Below are positions 10,847 through 19,498 of a stretch of DNA of 64,000 nt, piece by piece. The DNA is taken from positions 8,137,358-8,201,357 of the forward strand of contig NZ_CP017157.1 of the NCBI RefSeq assembly GCF_001729485.1, in the 5' to 3' direction. The DNA is from Streptomyces lydicus (GTDB lineage: Bacteria; Actinomycetota; Actinomycetes; Streptomycetales; Streptomycetaceae). Numbering within the stretch: position 1 is the stretch's first letter; the number at the start of each line of letters is the position of its first letter. The notes beneath the pieces are model-generated. The model was not told where the DNA came from. It made no database searches and worked only from the letters and a program-made list of their open reading frames with translations. The position numbers and the translations under genes are program-made.

Positions 10847-11743
10847 ATGGATCTGGCTCTGCTGCGCACCTTCGTCACGGTGCACCGAGCCGGCTCCTTC
10901 ACCCGCGCCGCGGCCCTGCTCGGCCTCTCCCAGCCGGCGGTGACCAGCCAAATACGGGCGCTGGAGCGCCAGTTGGGCCGGCCGCTCTTCCTCCGCTACG
11001 CCCGTGGTGTCACCCCCACCACCATCGGCGACGAGCTCGCCCACAAGGTCGCCCCGCATCTGGACGCGCTGACCGAGATCACCGAGGCCGGTCTGGACCG
11101 GGATTCGGTCACCCGCACCCTTCATCTCGCCGGGCCACCGGAGTTCCTCGCCGAGCGGGCACTTCCCGCGCTGACCCCGCTGATCGCCCAGGGCCTCTCC
11201 CTACGCAGCGCCTTCGGCTCGGCCGACGAGCTGCTGAGCGGCCTGGCCGCCGGCCACCACGATCTGACCGTCACGACCACCCGGCCGCGCGGAGGGCTGC
11301 TCACCGCCACCCCGCTGTGCGACGAGGAGCACGTCCTGATCGCCGCGCCGCACTGGGCGGACGGGGTGGGCGGACCGGCCGCACTGCAGGCCGGGGGCGT
11401 CCGCCTGCTCGACCCGGTGCCGCTCGTGGAGGTCCATGAGAGCCTCCCGCTGATCACCCGCTACTGGTCCACGGTCTTCGACGCCAAGCCCGCCGCCTCC
11501 GCCGCCGTGATCGCGGCCGATCTCCGCGCGGTGCTGGCCTGCGTCACGGCCGGCGCCGGCCTCGCCGTCCTGCCCCGCTACCTGTGCACCGCGGCCCTGG
11601 ACCGCGGGGAGGTCGTCGCCCTGCTCGACCCGCCGGTACCCCCGCTGCGCACGTACTTCCTCGCCGTGCGGACCGGGACGCTCGGCCTGCCGCACATCGC
11701 GCGGGCGCACGAGTGGCTGCTGCGCTCCGCCGTCGACTGGTGA
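10847..11743 (+). CDS. LysR-family transcriptional regulator
   Basis: 298 residues. The N-terminal helix-turn-helix is typical (LLRTFVTVHRAGSFTRAAALL, then LSQPAVTSQIRALE, residues about 4-40). The rest is the periplasmic-binding-protein-like effector domain, with GLAVLPRYLC near residue 240 as the usual late motif. ATG 10847 is preceded by AGGAGG at ideal distance. The effector and target genes are unknown. The NUDIX gene follows 48 bp downstream on the same strand and could be co-transcribed. Confidence 0.9.
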   Translation: MDLALLRTFVTVHRAGSFTRAAALLGLSQPAVTSQIRALERQLGRPLFLRYARGVTPTTIGDELAHKVAPHLDALTEITEAGLDRDSVTRTLHLAGPPEFLAERALPALTPLIAQGLSLRSAFGSADELLSGLAAGHHDLTVTTTRPRGGLLTATPLCDEEHVLIAAPHWADGVGGPAALQAGGVRLLDPVPLVEVHESLPLITRYWSTVFDAKPAASAAVIAADLRAVLACVTAGAGLAVLPRYLCTAALDRGEVVALLDPPVPPLRTYFLAVRTGTLGLPHIARAHEWLLRSAVDW

Positions 11744-11791
11744 CGAAGGGACAGGGGTTTCACCAGGCCGTGGTTGCGGCATCTGTCGACT

Positions 11792-12271
11792 ATGACCGTA
11801 CGGCCAGTCGTCAAACGCACCGCCCGCGCAATCCTGCTCGACGGCGATGATCTCGTTCTGATCAAGCGCACCAAGCCGGGCCGGGCCCCGTACTGGATCA
11901 CCCCCGGCGGCGGGGTCGAGGCCGAGGACGCCACGGTCATCGACGCCCTCCACCGTGAACTGGACGAAGAACTCGGCGCGAAGATCAAGGACGTGGTGCC
12001 GGTCTTCGTCGACACCGTCGAGCACTTCAGCGACGGTGGGGTGGACGGCGTGAAGGTGCAGCACTTCTTCGTCTGCCGGCTCGACTCGATGGACCTCTCA
12101 CGCCGGCACGGCCCCGAGGTCGAGGAGCCGTGCGGGGAGTACGAGATCGTGCGGGTGCCGTTCACCCGCGTCGGCATCGCCTCCGTCGAGGTCGTTCCGC
12201 TCTCCCTGCGGCACTACCTGGACGGCAACATCGAGGGCGTACGCGCGATGCACGCCCCCGACCTGGGCTGA
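11792..12271 (+). CDS. NUDIX hydrolase
   Basis: 159-residue NUDIX domain protein, a pyrophosphohydrolase acting on nucleoside-diphosphate-linked substrates. The Nudix box is recognisable as GGGVEAEDATVIDALHRELDEELG near residues 44-68. The RELDEELG core is intact, but the upstream part is slightly off consensus (Asp where the first Glu is expected, one residue shifted). ATG 11792 has no clear ribosome site. Substrate unknown. Confidence 0.87.
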   Translation: MTVRPVVKRTARAILLDGDDLVLIKRTKPGRAPYWITPGGGVEAEDATVIDALHRELDEELGAKIKDVVPVFVDTVEHFSDGGVDGVKVQHFFVCRLDSMDLSRRHGPEVEEPCGEYEIVRVPFTRVGIASVEVVPLSLRHYLDGNIEGVRAMHAPDLG

Positions 12272-12316
12272 CCGGCGGCCGGACCGAGGTGCCGGCCGAC
12301 GCAGGGGCCCGGGAGA

Positions 12317-13213
12317 TCAGCCGTCGCGGCGGCCGAACCACCCCAGGAACTCGGTCTCGTCCTCCGCGGCCCGGCGCGGCTGGGCCCGCGCCAACACCCG
12401 CTCCACCCGGTCGAGGAACTCCGCGTTCAGCTCCTCCACGAAGTCGTTCCGGTCCGCGAAACGGTGGCCGGCACCGTTCACCTGCCGCACCTCGGACTCC
12501 GCGAGCGCACCCTGGGGCGTCACGGCGTCGGTGTCCTCGTGCAGTCCGCCCCGCAGGTGCTCGTCCTTGCGCTCGGCCCGCCGGAACGGCGCCCGCTCGG
12601 CCGCCTCGGCCGCCGCGCCGAAGAAGTCCCCGCCCTTGCGCTTGACGTCGTCCGTGCCCCAGGCCCGCGCCCCGCGCTGCTGCACCGGCACCTTCTGCAG
12701 ATGCGGAATGTGCTTGGCGCAGTGGATGTACGCCTCCTCGACGTCGACCGTGACCCACAGCTGGGCGCGGCGCCCGGGAATCGGGTCGACCGGGAGGCCG
12801 GGGTGCGCCGCGCGCATCTCGTCGTCCAGGACGACCCGCGCCCGGCCGTTGATGTGCAGCCCGATGCGGTCGCGGGTGAAGTCGATCACCAGCATGCCCA
12901 GGCGCGGGTTCTCCGAGATGTTGCCGACGGACGCCATGACACCGTTGCCACGGTATTCCGGGTAGGCCAGCGTCCGGTCGCCGAGCACCCGGATGAAGCC
13001 GGGCGGGCCGGCCCGGAACGTCGAGTCGCACTCCCCGTGCCGGTCGGCGGTGGCCAGGAAGAACATCTCCTGCCGCCCCAGGAACTCCTGCATACGGGCG
13101 TTGAGATGATCGAGCACCTGGTCCCCGTAGAAACGGTCCGCGCGCTCGGTCGTGCCGAGTCGCTGCTGGACCAGGTGTTCGCCGTCGCTGCCTGGGCGCT
13201 CCTGCCGGGGCAT
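12317..13213 (-). CDS. Pyridoxamine 5'-phosphate oxidase family (FMN-binding split barrel) protein
   Basis: 298 residues. The flavin split-barrel part covers about residues 30-190: MFFLATADRHGECDSTFRAG, PGFIRVLGDRTLAYPEYRGN and NPRLGMLVIDF are typical of PNPOx-like proteins that bind FMN or F420. The C-terminal about 100 residues are charged and end in a DETEFLGWFGRRDG-type tail outside the domain. I chose ATG 13213, with GGGGAGGGG upstream; the open frame extends to 13291, overlapping the end of the globin gene. It probably forms an operon with that gene. The physiological reaction is unknown. Confidence 0.8.
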   Translation of the reverse strand: MPRQERPGSDGEHLVQQRLGTTERADRFYGDQVLDHLNARMQEFLGRQEMFFLATADRHGECDSTFRAGPPGFIRVLGDRTLAYPEYRGNGVMASVGNISENPRLGMLVIDFTRDRIGLHINGRARVVLDDEMRAAHPGLPVDPIPGRRAQLWVTVDVEEAYIHCAKHIPHLQKVPVQQRGARAWGTDDVKRKGGDFFGAAAEAAERAPFRRAERKDEHLRGGLHEDTDAVTPQGALAESEVRQVNGAGHRFADRNDFVEELNAEFLDRVERVLARAQPRRAAEDETEFLGWFGRRDG

Positions 13214-13262
13214 GCCCCACCCCTCCCCTGTCGGCCCGTGTTCGCCTTGTGCTGCCAAGACC

Positions 13263-15434
13263 TCAATCTCCTGCCGCGACCAGCTCTTCAATGGAGTCGT
13301 GCCGTATGCGGTCGGTCGGGATGCCGACCCCCACCAAAGCGTCCACGCCGCTACGGATCAGGCCGGGCGGCCCGGAAAGATAGGCGTCGTACTCGCGGAA
13401 GGGCCCGTATTGCCGCACGGCGTCCGGCAGTTGACCGGTCGCACTGCTGGTCCCGCCCCGCACCGCGGGCCCGTTGGCGACCACCGGGCGGACCGAGAGC
13501 CACTGGTGGGTCTGCTCCAGACGCAGCATGGTGTCCAGGTCATAGAGGTCGTGATCGGTGCGGGCACCGTAGAAGACGTCGACGGGCCGGCGGATGCCGT
13601 GTTCCGCGACGTCCTCGATCAGCGCCTTGATGGGCGCGATGCCGGTACCGCCGCCGACGCACAACAGGCCGTTGCGGGTGGAGTGGTCGACGGTCATCGA
13701 GCCGGCCGGCCCGCCGAGCCGGATGACGTCACCGGGACGGGCGCGGTGCACCATCGCGTTGGAGACCCAGCCCGCCGGAACCGCCTTGACGTGGAACGAC
13801 AGCAGACCGTCGGAGCGCGGTGCGGAGGCGAAGGAGTAGTGCCGCCAGACCCGTGGCCACCAGGGGGTTTCCACGCTGGTGTACTGGCCGGCGCGGAACG
13901 GGTAGGGCTGGTCGGGGCGGACCGTCACCACCGCGATGTCGGGGGTGCGCAGCTCGTGCGAGACGACCTCGGCCTGCCACCACGCGGGCGCCACGGCCTC
14001 GTCCTCGGCCGCCGCGTCGATCATGATCTGGGAGATCGCGGTGTACGCGCGCACCCACGCGGCCTCGGTCTCCGGCCCCCAACTGGACGTCGCGTACCGC
14101 GCCAGTGCGTTGAGCAGGCACTCGCCGACCGCGGGGTAGTGGTCGGGCTGGGTGCCGTACTTGCGGTGGCCGCGGCCGAGGTTGGCGAGGTACGCCTTGA
14201 GCACGGCGGCGTTGTCGACGTGCTGGGCGGAGGTGAGCAACGCCTTGAACAGCCGGTCGCGCTGGGCGTCCATCGAGGCCGGGAAGAGCGCCCGCAGGTC
14301 GGGGTGCTGGACGAACAGCAACGCGTAGAAGTACGACGTGACCTTGTCGGCCACCGGCTCGATCTCGGCCATGGTGCGGCGGATGAGCAGCGCGTCGGGC
14401 GAAGCGGATGCCGCGGGTGCGGCCGAGGTGTGCAGGGCCTCGAGCGAGGGCTCGGCGGCCGGCACGGCCGGGCGCTGCTTGGGCGCGAAGTACGGGGCCG
14501 CGGCGACCTCGTCCTGGACGGCGGGCGCGGGCGCGGGGGGCTGGGGGGCCGGCGCGGGGGCCGATGCGGCTGGCGCAGGCGCGGGGGCCTGCGGGGCCGG
14601 CGCGGGGACGGAGGTCTGGGCGGGGCCCGGGCCGGGGGCCGGGGCCGCACTGCCGGGGCGCGCCGGTTCGTGGACGGGTTCGGGCTCACGGCCCCGCACG
14701 GGCTCGCGCTCCCATACGGACGGACGGGCCGGCTGCTGGTCAAGGGTCGGCTGCTGGTCACGGGCGGGCTCGGGCTCCCGGCGCGGCGGCGCGTACGGGG
14801 AGAAGGGGTCCAGGTACCCGGGGTCCGCGGCGGCGGGCTGCTCGGCGAAGGGAGTCGCCGGCTGCTCGGCGTAGGGGGCGGCGGGCGCGGGAGACGGGGC
14901 GGTGGGGTGCGGGGCCGTCTCGTGGCGCGGCTGGGGGGCCTGCGCCGGTTCGGCCTCACGTTCACGTGCGGCGGCGGTGCCTACCGGCCGGATCGGATTG
15001 ACCGGCCGACTGGGTATCCGCTCCTGGCCGCCGCGTTCACCGGCACCGTGCGGGGCATTCCCGCCATACGGTCTGTTCCCGTCGTACGGGGCATTGCCGC
15101 CGTAGGGGGCATTGCCACTGTAGGAGGCATTGCCGCCGTACGGCCCGTCCCCGTCGTACCGATCGCCGAAGTCGCCGCGGTTCTCACGAAGAGCGCGCTC
15201 ACCGTGGCCGTTGTGGTCGTCGCGGTCATAGTGGTCGTCGCGGTCGCTGTGGTCGTCGTACTCACCCCGGCCGTCCGGTTCGGTACGGCCGTCCTCGTCC
15301 GGGCGGCCCTGACCGTCCTGTCGCTCCTGCTGTTCACCGGAGGACTTCTTCGCCGGCGGAGTGAACCAACCCCAATCGCCACTGCTGCCGCCAGAAGAGC
15401 CGTTATCGGCCGACGTGGTGGTCGGAGCGTCCAT
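13263..15434 (-). CDS. Globin plus ferredoxin-reductase (flavohemoglobin-like) protein with long disordered N-terminus
   Basis: 723 residues. Residues 1 to about 365 are low complexity: acidic DD/DH repeats, YGGNAP-type tandem units (about 98-135) and long Pro/Ala runs. From about 366 a globin domain begins (ISYFYALLF-like helix, proximal His in GRGHRKYG), followed from about 500 by an FAD/NAD(P)H reductase module (RHYSFAS for FAD, GGGTGIAPIKALIED for the nucleotide). This is the domain order of flavohemoglobins, which detoxify nitric oxide, but the N-terminal extension is unusual. Function as NO dioxygenase is inference. The PNPOx-like gene follows on the same strand. Confidence 0.85.
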   Translation of the reverse strand: MDAPTTTSADNGSSGGSSGDWGWFTPPAKKSSGEQQERQDGQGRPDEDGRTEPDGRGEYDDHSDRDDHYDRDDHNGHGERALRENRGDFGDRYDGDGPYGGNASYSGNAPYGGNAPYDGNRPYGGNAPHGAGERGGQERIPSRPVNPIRPVGTAAAREREAEPAQAPQPRHETAPHPTAPSPAPAAPYAEQPATPFAEQPAAADPGYLDPFSPYAPPRREPEPARDQQPTLDQQPARPSVWEREPVRGREPEPVHEPARPGSAAPAPGPGPAQTSVPAPAPQAPAPAPAASAPAPAPQPPAPAPAVQDEVAAAPYFAPKQRPAVPAAEPSLEALHTSAAPAASASPDALLIRRTMAEIEPVADKVTSYFYALLFVQHPDLRALFPASMDAQRDRLFKALLTSAQHVDNAAVLKAYLANLGRGHRKYGTQPDHYPAVGECLLNALARYATSSWGPETEAAWVRAYTAISQIMIDAAAEDEAVAPAWWQAEVVSHELRTPDIAVVTVRPDQPYPFRAGQYTSVETPWWPRVWRHYSFASAPRSDGLLSFHVKAVPAGWVSNAMVHRARPGDVIRLGGPAGSMTVDHSTRNGLLCVGGGTGIAPIKALIEDVAEHGIRRPVDVFYGARTDHDLYDLDTMLRLEQTHQWLSVRPVVANGPAVRGGTSSATGQLPDAVRQYGPFREYDAYLSGPPGLIRSGVDALVGVGIPTDRIRHDSIEELVAAGD
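15051..15145. repeat. Degenerate tandem repeat coding YGGNAP units
   Basis: Repeats of roughly 18-24 bases sharing GGCATTGCCGCCGTA, lying within the 5' part of the globin gene and encoding (Y/S)GGNAPY-type units in the disordered leader. Confidence 0.7.
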
Positions 15435-15882
15435 GGTCTGCCTCGCCTCGAACGTCTTTCGGTTGACTTCGCAGTTCCGTGAAGCGGAACTGCCCGCAAT
15501 TCCCCCGCCCTGTCCCGGAATTCTTCAACGCCTCAAGCGATCCCGGCAACACCCGCTAAAGCGGACAAAACCCACTTCCCTGCGACAACGCGGGGCAGAC
15601 GGCGTGTCAGCACCATGCCACCCCTGCTCATCAGAACGGACAAATAGCCGGAAGTCCGGGTGTCACGGGCCGCTTCACCGCTACGCTGATGAGCTTTGCC
15701 CGTCGTTCGCGGCCCGCGGAAGCCCTTACCCCGCCAAGCCGGACTCGACCATACCGGCAGTAGTTGAAACCACAAGCCCTGATCTTGGAACACTCCGCGC
15801 GGCACCTCCGATTTCGGTGATCCTTCCCACAGATGGCCTTTTCCCTCCGTTGAAGGGGCCATTCCCCGAAGAAAGCCAGGAA
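15435..15882. other. Gene-free interval upstream of the globin gene
   Basis: 448 bases of somewhat lower G+C. No open frame has convincing codon bias or a ribosome site. It must hold the globin-gene promoter and the 3' end of the HAD gene. Confidence 0.55.
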
Positions 15883-16518
15883 TTACTCACCGGTACGGAC
15901 CAGTTCATAGGCCCCGCGCAGATCCCGCCCCGCGTACGCAGCCCAAGCCAGGCCACTGACATGGTGATCGGCGTTCACGGCCACCGACCGGGGCACCGCC
16001 GCGAACAGTGCGGTGTCCGACAGGGAGTCGCCGTACGCCACACAGTCGGCCCGCGTCAGCCCGTACTGCGCGCAGAGTTCATCCGCGATACGCACCTTCG
16101 CCGCCGACGAGAGGATGCCGGCCGGCTGCACCGGCTCCCTGAACGGCACGGCGGGCCACAGCGAACCGTGCGCGGTGTCGGCGCCCCAGGACAGCAGACG
16201 ATCGACGAAGAAACTGGGCGAGAGAGAAATCACGGCGCAGCGTTCACCACGCGCGCGGATATCCGCCCAGACCTCCCGAATACCGGTCAGCCAGGGCGCA
16301 CCGTCGAAGGCCGCCGCCACATGAAGCTCGGTCAACTCCGCCGCCCACAGCTCACACGACCGTTGCGCGTACTGCAGCGGCGTCAGCTGCCCCGCGGCAA
16401 ACCCGCGCTCCAGCTCCGCGGTCTCCCGCTCCATGCCGAGTTGCCGGGCGATCTCCACCGCGGCCGCGGACCCGTAGAGCAGAGTCCCGTCCATGTCGAA
16501 CAGATGCAGTTTCCCCAT
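15883..16518 (-). CDS. HAD-family hydrolase, SerB-like
   Basis: 211-residue haloacid dehalogenase phosphatase. Motif I DMDGTLL (nucleophile and acid Asp) is near residue 9, motif II Ser in AVISLSPSF near 107, motif III Lys in SSAAKVRIADEL near 150, and motif IV GDSLSDTALF near 170. This arrangement is that of phosphoserine phosphatase-like HAD enzymes with a helical cap between motifs I and II. ATG 16518 begins MGKLHLFDMDGT; the open frame extends to 16695 but that part is low-complexity, Pro-rich and reads through a G-rich repeat. No clear ribosome site, so leaderless translation is possible. Confidence 0.82.
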   Translation of the reverse strand: MGKLHLFDMDGTLLYGSAAAVEIARQLGMERETAELERGFAAGQLTPLQYAQRSCELWAAELTELHVAAAFDGAPWLTGIREVWADIRARGERCAVISLSPSFFVDRLLSWGADTAHGSLWPAVPFREPVQPAGILSSAAKVRIADELCAQYGLTRADCVAYGDSLSDTALFAAVPRSVAVNADHHVSGLAWAAYAGRDLRGAYELVRTGE

Positions 16519-16592
16519 GAGCGAGGAGCGTAGGACGCATGCACCGGGACGGGGAGGGAGGGGGTGAGGAGACTGAGGGATGAGGGAATCTC

Positions 16593-16684
16593 GGGGCTGG
16601 GGACTGGGGGGCTGGGGTCTGAGGGGCTGGAGGCTGGCGTCGGGGGCTGGGTATCCGAGGGCTCTGGGGTTGGGGGCTGGGGTG
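16593..16684 (+). repeat. G-tract-rich simple repeat (GGGGCTGG units)
   Basis: Five copies of GGGGCTGG and many other G runs lie in about 90 bases on the plus strand, between the HAD gene start and the DUF2269-type gene. The pattern could form a G-quadruplex on this strand. Confidence 0.7.
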
Positions 16685-16763
16685 GCCGTACTCAAGGTCG
16701 CGTATGCGGGGTTACTCCCGCGGGCAGATGTACGGCGGGGCGCCGACCGCGACCGTGGACGGT

Positions 16764-17330
16764 ATGCAGCAGCTCACCCGCCCCGTCCGCCGAAGTCTCC
16801 TCGTCCTCCATGTCGCCGTATCCGTCAGCTGGCTCGGCCTGACCCTCGGGCTGCTGGCACTCGGCCTCACGGGCTGGACGACCGGCTCCCCTGATACGGC
16901 TACAACCGCGTACCGAGCGATGAAGATCTTCGGTGACTGGCTGGTCCTGCCCATCGCCCTGGTGACGCTGGTCAGCGGACTGGTGCTGTCACTGGGCACC
17001 TCCTGGGGGCTGGCCAGGCATCGCTGGGTCCACCTCAAGTTCTGGCTGACGCTCGCGACCGTGCTGTTGTCGGTCTTCGCACTGCGACCGGGCATCAACC
17101 ACCAGGCCGCCGAAGCGGTCGCGGGCAACCCCGCGCCCGCCATCGATCTCGTCGTCGCACCGGCCGTCGCCACGGCCACCTACTTCTTCCTCACTGCGAT
17201 CTCCGTACTCAAGCCTTGGGGGCTGACGGCACGAGGCCGACGGCTGCGCGAGGCTCAGGCGACCGAGGCCCGCGCGCACCGGGTGCACCGGGTGGACCTG
17301 GCGCACCGGACACAGGGGAGCGGCAAATAG
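16764..17330 (+). CDS. DUF2269-type integral membrane protein
   Basis: 188 residues with four TM helices (about 10-35, 58-80, 92-112, 138-158), resembling the DUF2269 group of putative membrane proteins. The C-terminal tail is basic and His/Arg-rich (RAHRVHRVDLAHR). ATG 16764 (MQQLTRPV) begins directly before the first helix; upstream in-frame codons reach 16704 but would add an unlikely leader. Function unknown. Confidence 0.75.
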   Translation: MQQLTRPVRRSLLVLHVAVSVSWLGLTLGLLALGLTGWTTGSPDTATTAYRAMKIFGDWLVLPIALVTLVSGLVLSLGTSWGLARHRWVHLKFWLTLATVLLSVFALRPGINHQAAEAVAGNPAPAIDLVVAPAVATATYFFLTAISVLKPWGLTARGRRLREAQATEARAHRVHRVDLAHRTQGSGK

Positions 17331-17463
17331 GGGACGGCCGTTGGCTAGCGGACGATACGCAGATGGCCCGGGCCCGCCGACGCCGCCGCCCTCCGGCGGA
17401 CAGCTCCGCTAATGGCGTGCCCCGCCGGCGGGCAGCTCCGCCGGCGGACGACGTGCCGTGAGG

Positions 17464-17961
17464 TCAGGCGAGGCCCAGCTCCGCTATCGCCGCACCGGCG
17501 ATCCGGTGGTCCTGCTCGGGGGCGCCACCACCGACGCCGATCGCACCGATCAGCCGGCCGTCCCGGTGGAGCGGCACACCACCCGCCAGGAAGAGCAGCG
17601 GCCGGTCCAGCGCCGTGGGCAGCGTGTGGAACAGGCCGTCGGGTCGTACGAGATCGACCAGATCGGCGGTCGGCGCGTCCAGCTGGAGCGCGGTGTACGC
17701 CTTGCGGGTGCTGGTCTCACCGGAGATCAACACGGCCGCGTCGTCCCGGCGGAAGGCGAGCAGATGACCGCCCGCGTCGAGCACGGTGACGCTCCCCCGT
17801 ACGCCCACGTCGTCGGCGGCCCGGACGGCGGCCTCGATCAGGGCTTCGGCATCACCGGTGGTCAGCGGCCGGACCGCCGGCACGGCAGCCGAGCTGGAGG
17901 GAGCGCCGGAGGCAGAAGTGGAGGGGGAGGTCGAGGTGGGGGTGGGGGTGGTGGTGCTCAT
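17464..17961 (-). CDS. GlcG/HbpS family (DUF336) heme-binding-like protein
   Basis: 165 residues. After a Ser/Thr/Pro-rich leader of about 35 residues comes the GlcG/HbpS domain: VTVLDAGGHLLAFRRDDAA, STRKAYTALQL and a C-terminal GAIGVGGGAPEQDHRIA, all hallmarks of the family. The S. reticuli member HbpS binds heme and works with a sensor kinase, but no two-component genes lie nearby and no secretion signal is seen, so the role is open. ATG 17961 has AAGGA seven bases upstream. The MFS pump gene lies upstream on the same strand, 183 bp away. Confidence 0.85.
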   Translation of the reverse strand: MSTTTPTPTSTSPSTSASGAPSSSAAVPAVRPLTTGDAEALIEAAVRAADDVGVRGSVTVLDAGGHLLAFRRDDAAVLISGETSTRKAYTALQLDAPTADLVDLVRPDGLFHTLPTALDRPLLFLAGGVPLHRDGRLIGAIGVGGGAPEQDHRIAGAAIAELGLA

Positions 17962-18144
17962 CGGGGTGTCCTTGGGGGAGTTCGATGGGGTGCGGCAGCA
18001 CATGCGGCACTGCCGGTCCTGGCGGTGCTGCCGGTCCTGGTGGTCCTGGTGCTGGGGGTGAGGCACGCAGTCTGGTGATGGTCGGAGCGAGGTGTGCGAT
18101 CCGTGGTGGCGATGGGCGTCCGCCGGGCGCGGTGCCCTCAGCTG

Positions 18145-19365
18145 TCAGCTCTGTCCCACCGCTACGGGTTCGTCGGCGACCAGTGCGGGCCCGCCCGCGT
18201 GCACGACCTGGCTGCGGCCGCTCTGACGGCGCTCCAGGAGGGAGGCGAATATCGCTACTCCGAGGGCCACGACGGTCATCAGCGCGCCGACCCAGTTGGG
18301 CGCGGTGTAGCCGAGGCCAGCCGAGATGACGAGCCCGCCGAGCCAAGCGGCCAGTGCGTTACCGAAATTGAAGGCCGCGATGTTGCCGGCCGAGGCGAGG
18401 GTGGGCGCCGCGGCCGCCTGGTCCATCACCCGCTTCTGCAGTGGCGGCACGGTCGCGAAGCCGAAGATGCCGATCAGTGCGATGGTGACGGTCGCCGCGA
18501 TCTTGTTGTGTGCGGTGAAGTTGAACGCGGCCAGCGAGAGCGCCAGACCTGACATCGACACGTACAGCATCGGCATCATGGCGCGGTCGGTGAAGCGTCC
18601 GGAGACCAGGTTTCCGCCGACCATGCCGAGTCCGAAGACGGCCGTCAGCCAGATGACGGAGGACGGTGCGAAGCCGGTGACCTCGGTCATCATCGAGGCG
18701 AGATAGGTGACGGCCGCGAAGACACCGCCGAAGCCGAGGATGGTCATCAGCATCGCGAGACCGACCTGCGGGTTGCGGAAGACCGCGAGTTCCTTGCCTA
18801 TGGAGGAAGCTGCCTTCGCCTGATGCGCCGGGATCAGCTTGACGATGCCGAGCAGTCCGATCACACCGAGCGCGGTGATGGCGTAGAAGGTGGTGCGCCA
18901 GCCCGCGTGCTGGCTGAGCATCGTGCCGGCCGGCACGCCCACGACGTTGGCGATGGTCAGGCCGCTGAACATCAGTGAGATGGCGGTGGCGCGCTTCTGC
19001 GGTGCGACCAGATCGGCGGCCACGAGTGCGCCGATGCCGAAGAAGGCGCCGTGCGTGAAGGCGGCAACGATCCGGCCTACCAACATGATCCAGAAGTTCG
19101 GCGCGAGGCCCGTGAACAGGTTGCCGACGATGAAGAGGCCCATCAGGAGGGTCAGCATCTGCTTGCGGGTGAAGCGCGTGCCCAGCGCGGTCATCAGCGG
19201 GGCGCCGATCACCACACCGAGCGCGTAGACCGTGGTCGCGTATCCGGCGAGGGGGATGGAGACACCGAAGCCGGCCGCCATGTCGGGCAGCAGGCCCATG
19301 ACCGCGAACTCGGTCGTGCCGATCCCAAAGGCACCGATGGCAAGAGCCAGGAGTGCGAGAGGCAT
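18145..19365 (-). CDS. MFS drug/sugar efflux transporter, AraJ/DHA1 type
   Basis: 406 residues with 12 predicted TM helices. MPLALLALAIGAFGIGTTEFAV at the start and the motif RFTRKQMLTLLM between helices 2 and 3 (MFS motif A region) match arabinose-efflux-permease-like exporters. Proton-driven export of small molecules or drugs is likely. ATG 19365 has AAGGGAT at good spacing; the open frame runs to 19713 but would overlap the divergent MarR gene. The MarR regulator and a direct repeat of TAATTGCA in the shared promoter region suggest repression by that regulator. Confidence 0.9.
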   Translation of the reverse strand: MPLALLALAIGAFGIGTTEFAVMGLLPDMAAGFGVSIPLAGYATTVYALGVVIGAPLMTALGTRFTRKQMLTLLMGLFIVGNLFTGLAPNFWIMLVGRIVAAFTHGAFFGIGALVAADLVAPQKRATAISLMFSGLTIANVVGVPAGTMLSQHAGWRTTFYAITALGVIGLLGIVKLIPAHQAKAASSIGKELAVFRNPQVGLAMLMTILGFGGVFAAVTYLASMMTEVTGFAPSSVIWLTAVFGLGMVGGNLVSGRFTDRAMMPMLYVSMSGLALSLAAFNFTAHNKIAATVTIALIGIFGFATVPPLQKRVMDQAAAAPTLASAGNIAAFNFGNALAAWLGGLVISAGLGYTAPNWVGALMTVVALGVAIFASLLERRQSGRSQVVHAGGPALVADEPVAVGQS

Positions 19366-19412
19366 GACGGATCCCTTCGAATGATTGCGTCCGTCCCTTA
19401 CGAGCGTCCACA

Positions 19413-19439
19413 ATAATTGCAGACGCGGGTTAATTGCAA
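19413..19439. promoter_or_regulatory. Candidate MarR operator in the MFS-marR divergent promoter
   Basis: TAATTGCA occurs at 19414-19421 and again at 19431-19438, 17 bp apart, in the only A/T-rich part of the 133-bp divergent region. The minus strand reads TTGCAATTAA. A related ATGATTGC lies at 19381. Confidence 0.55.
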
Positions 19440-19498
19440 GCGCCGGATATTTCGATCGTGGCCTATCCTGGTGAGTGCGCCCCTTGAGGAGGTCTTCG

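Noticed and set aside
13780..13810. FHVK in the globin/reductase protein as a hint of another parS
   Set aside because: The DNA there reads TTCCACGTCAAG on the coding strand, not the parS palindrome.
13152..15482. A 776-codon open frame on the plus strand opposite the globin gene
   Set aside because: Composition is Gly/Arg-rich nonsense with no domain, and the opposite strand codes for a clear globin/reductase.
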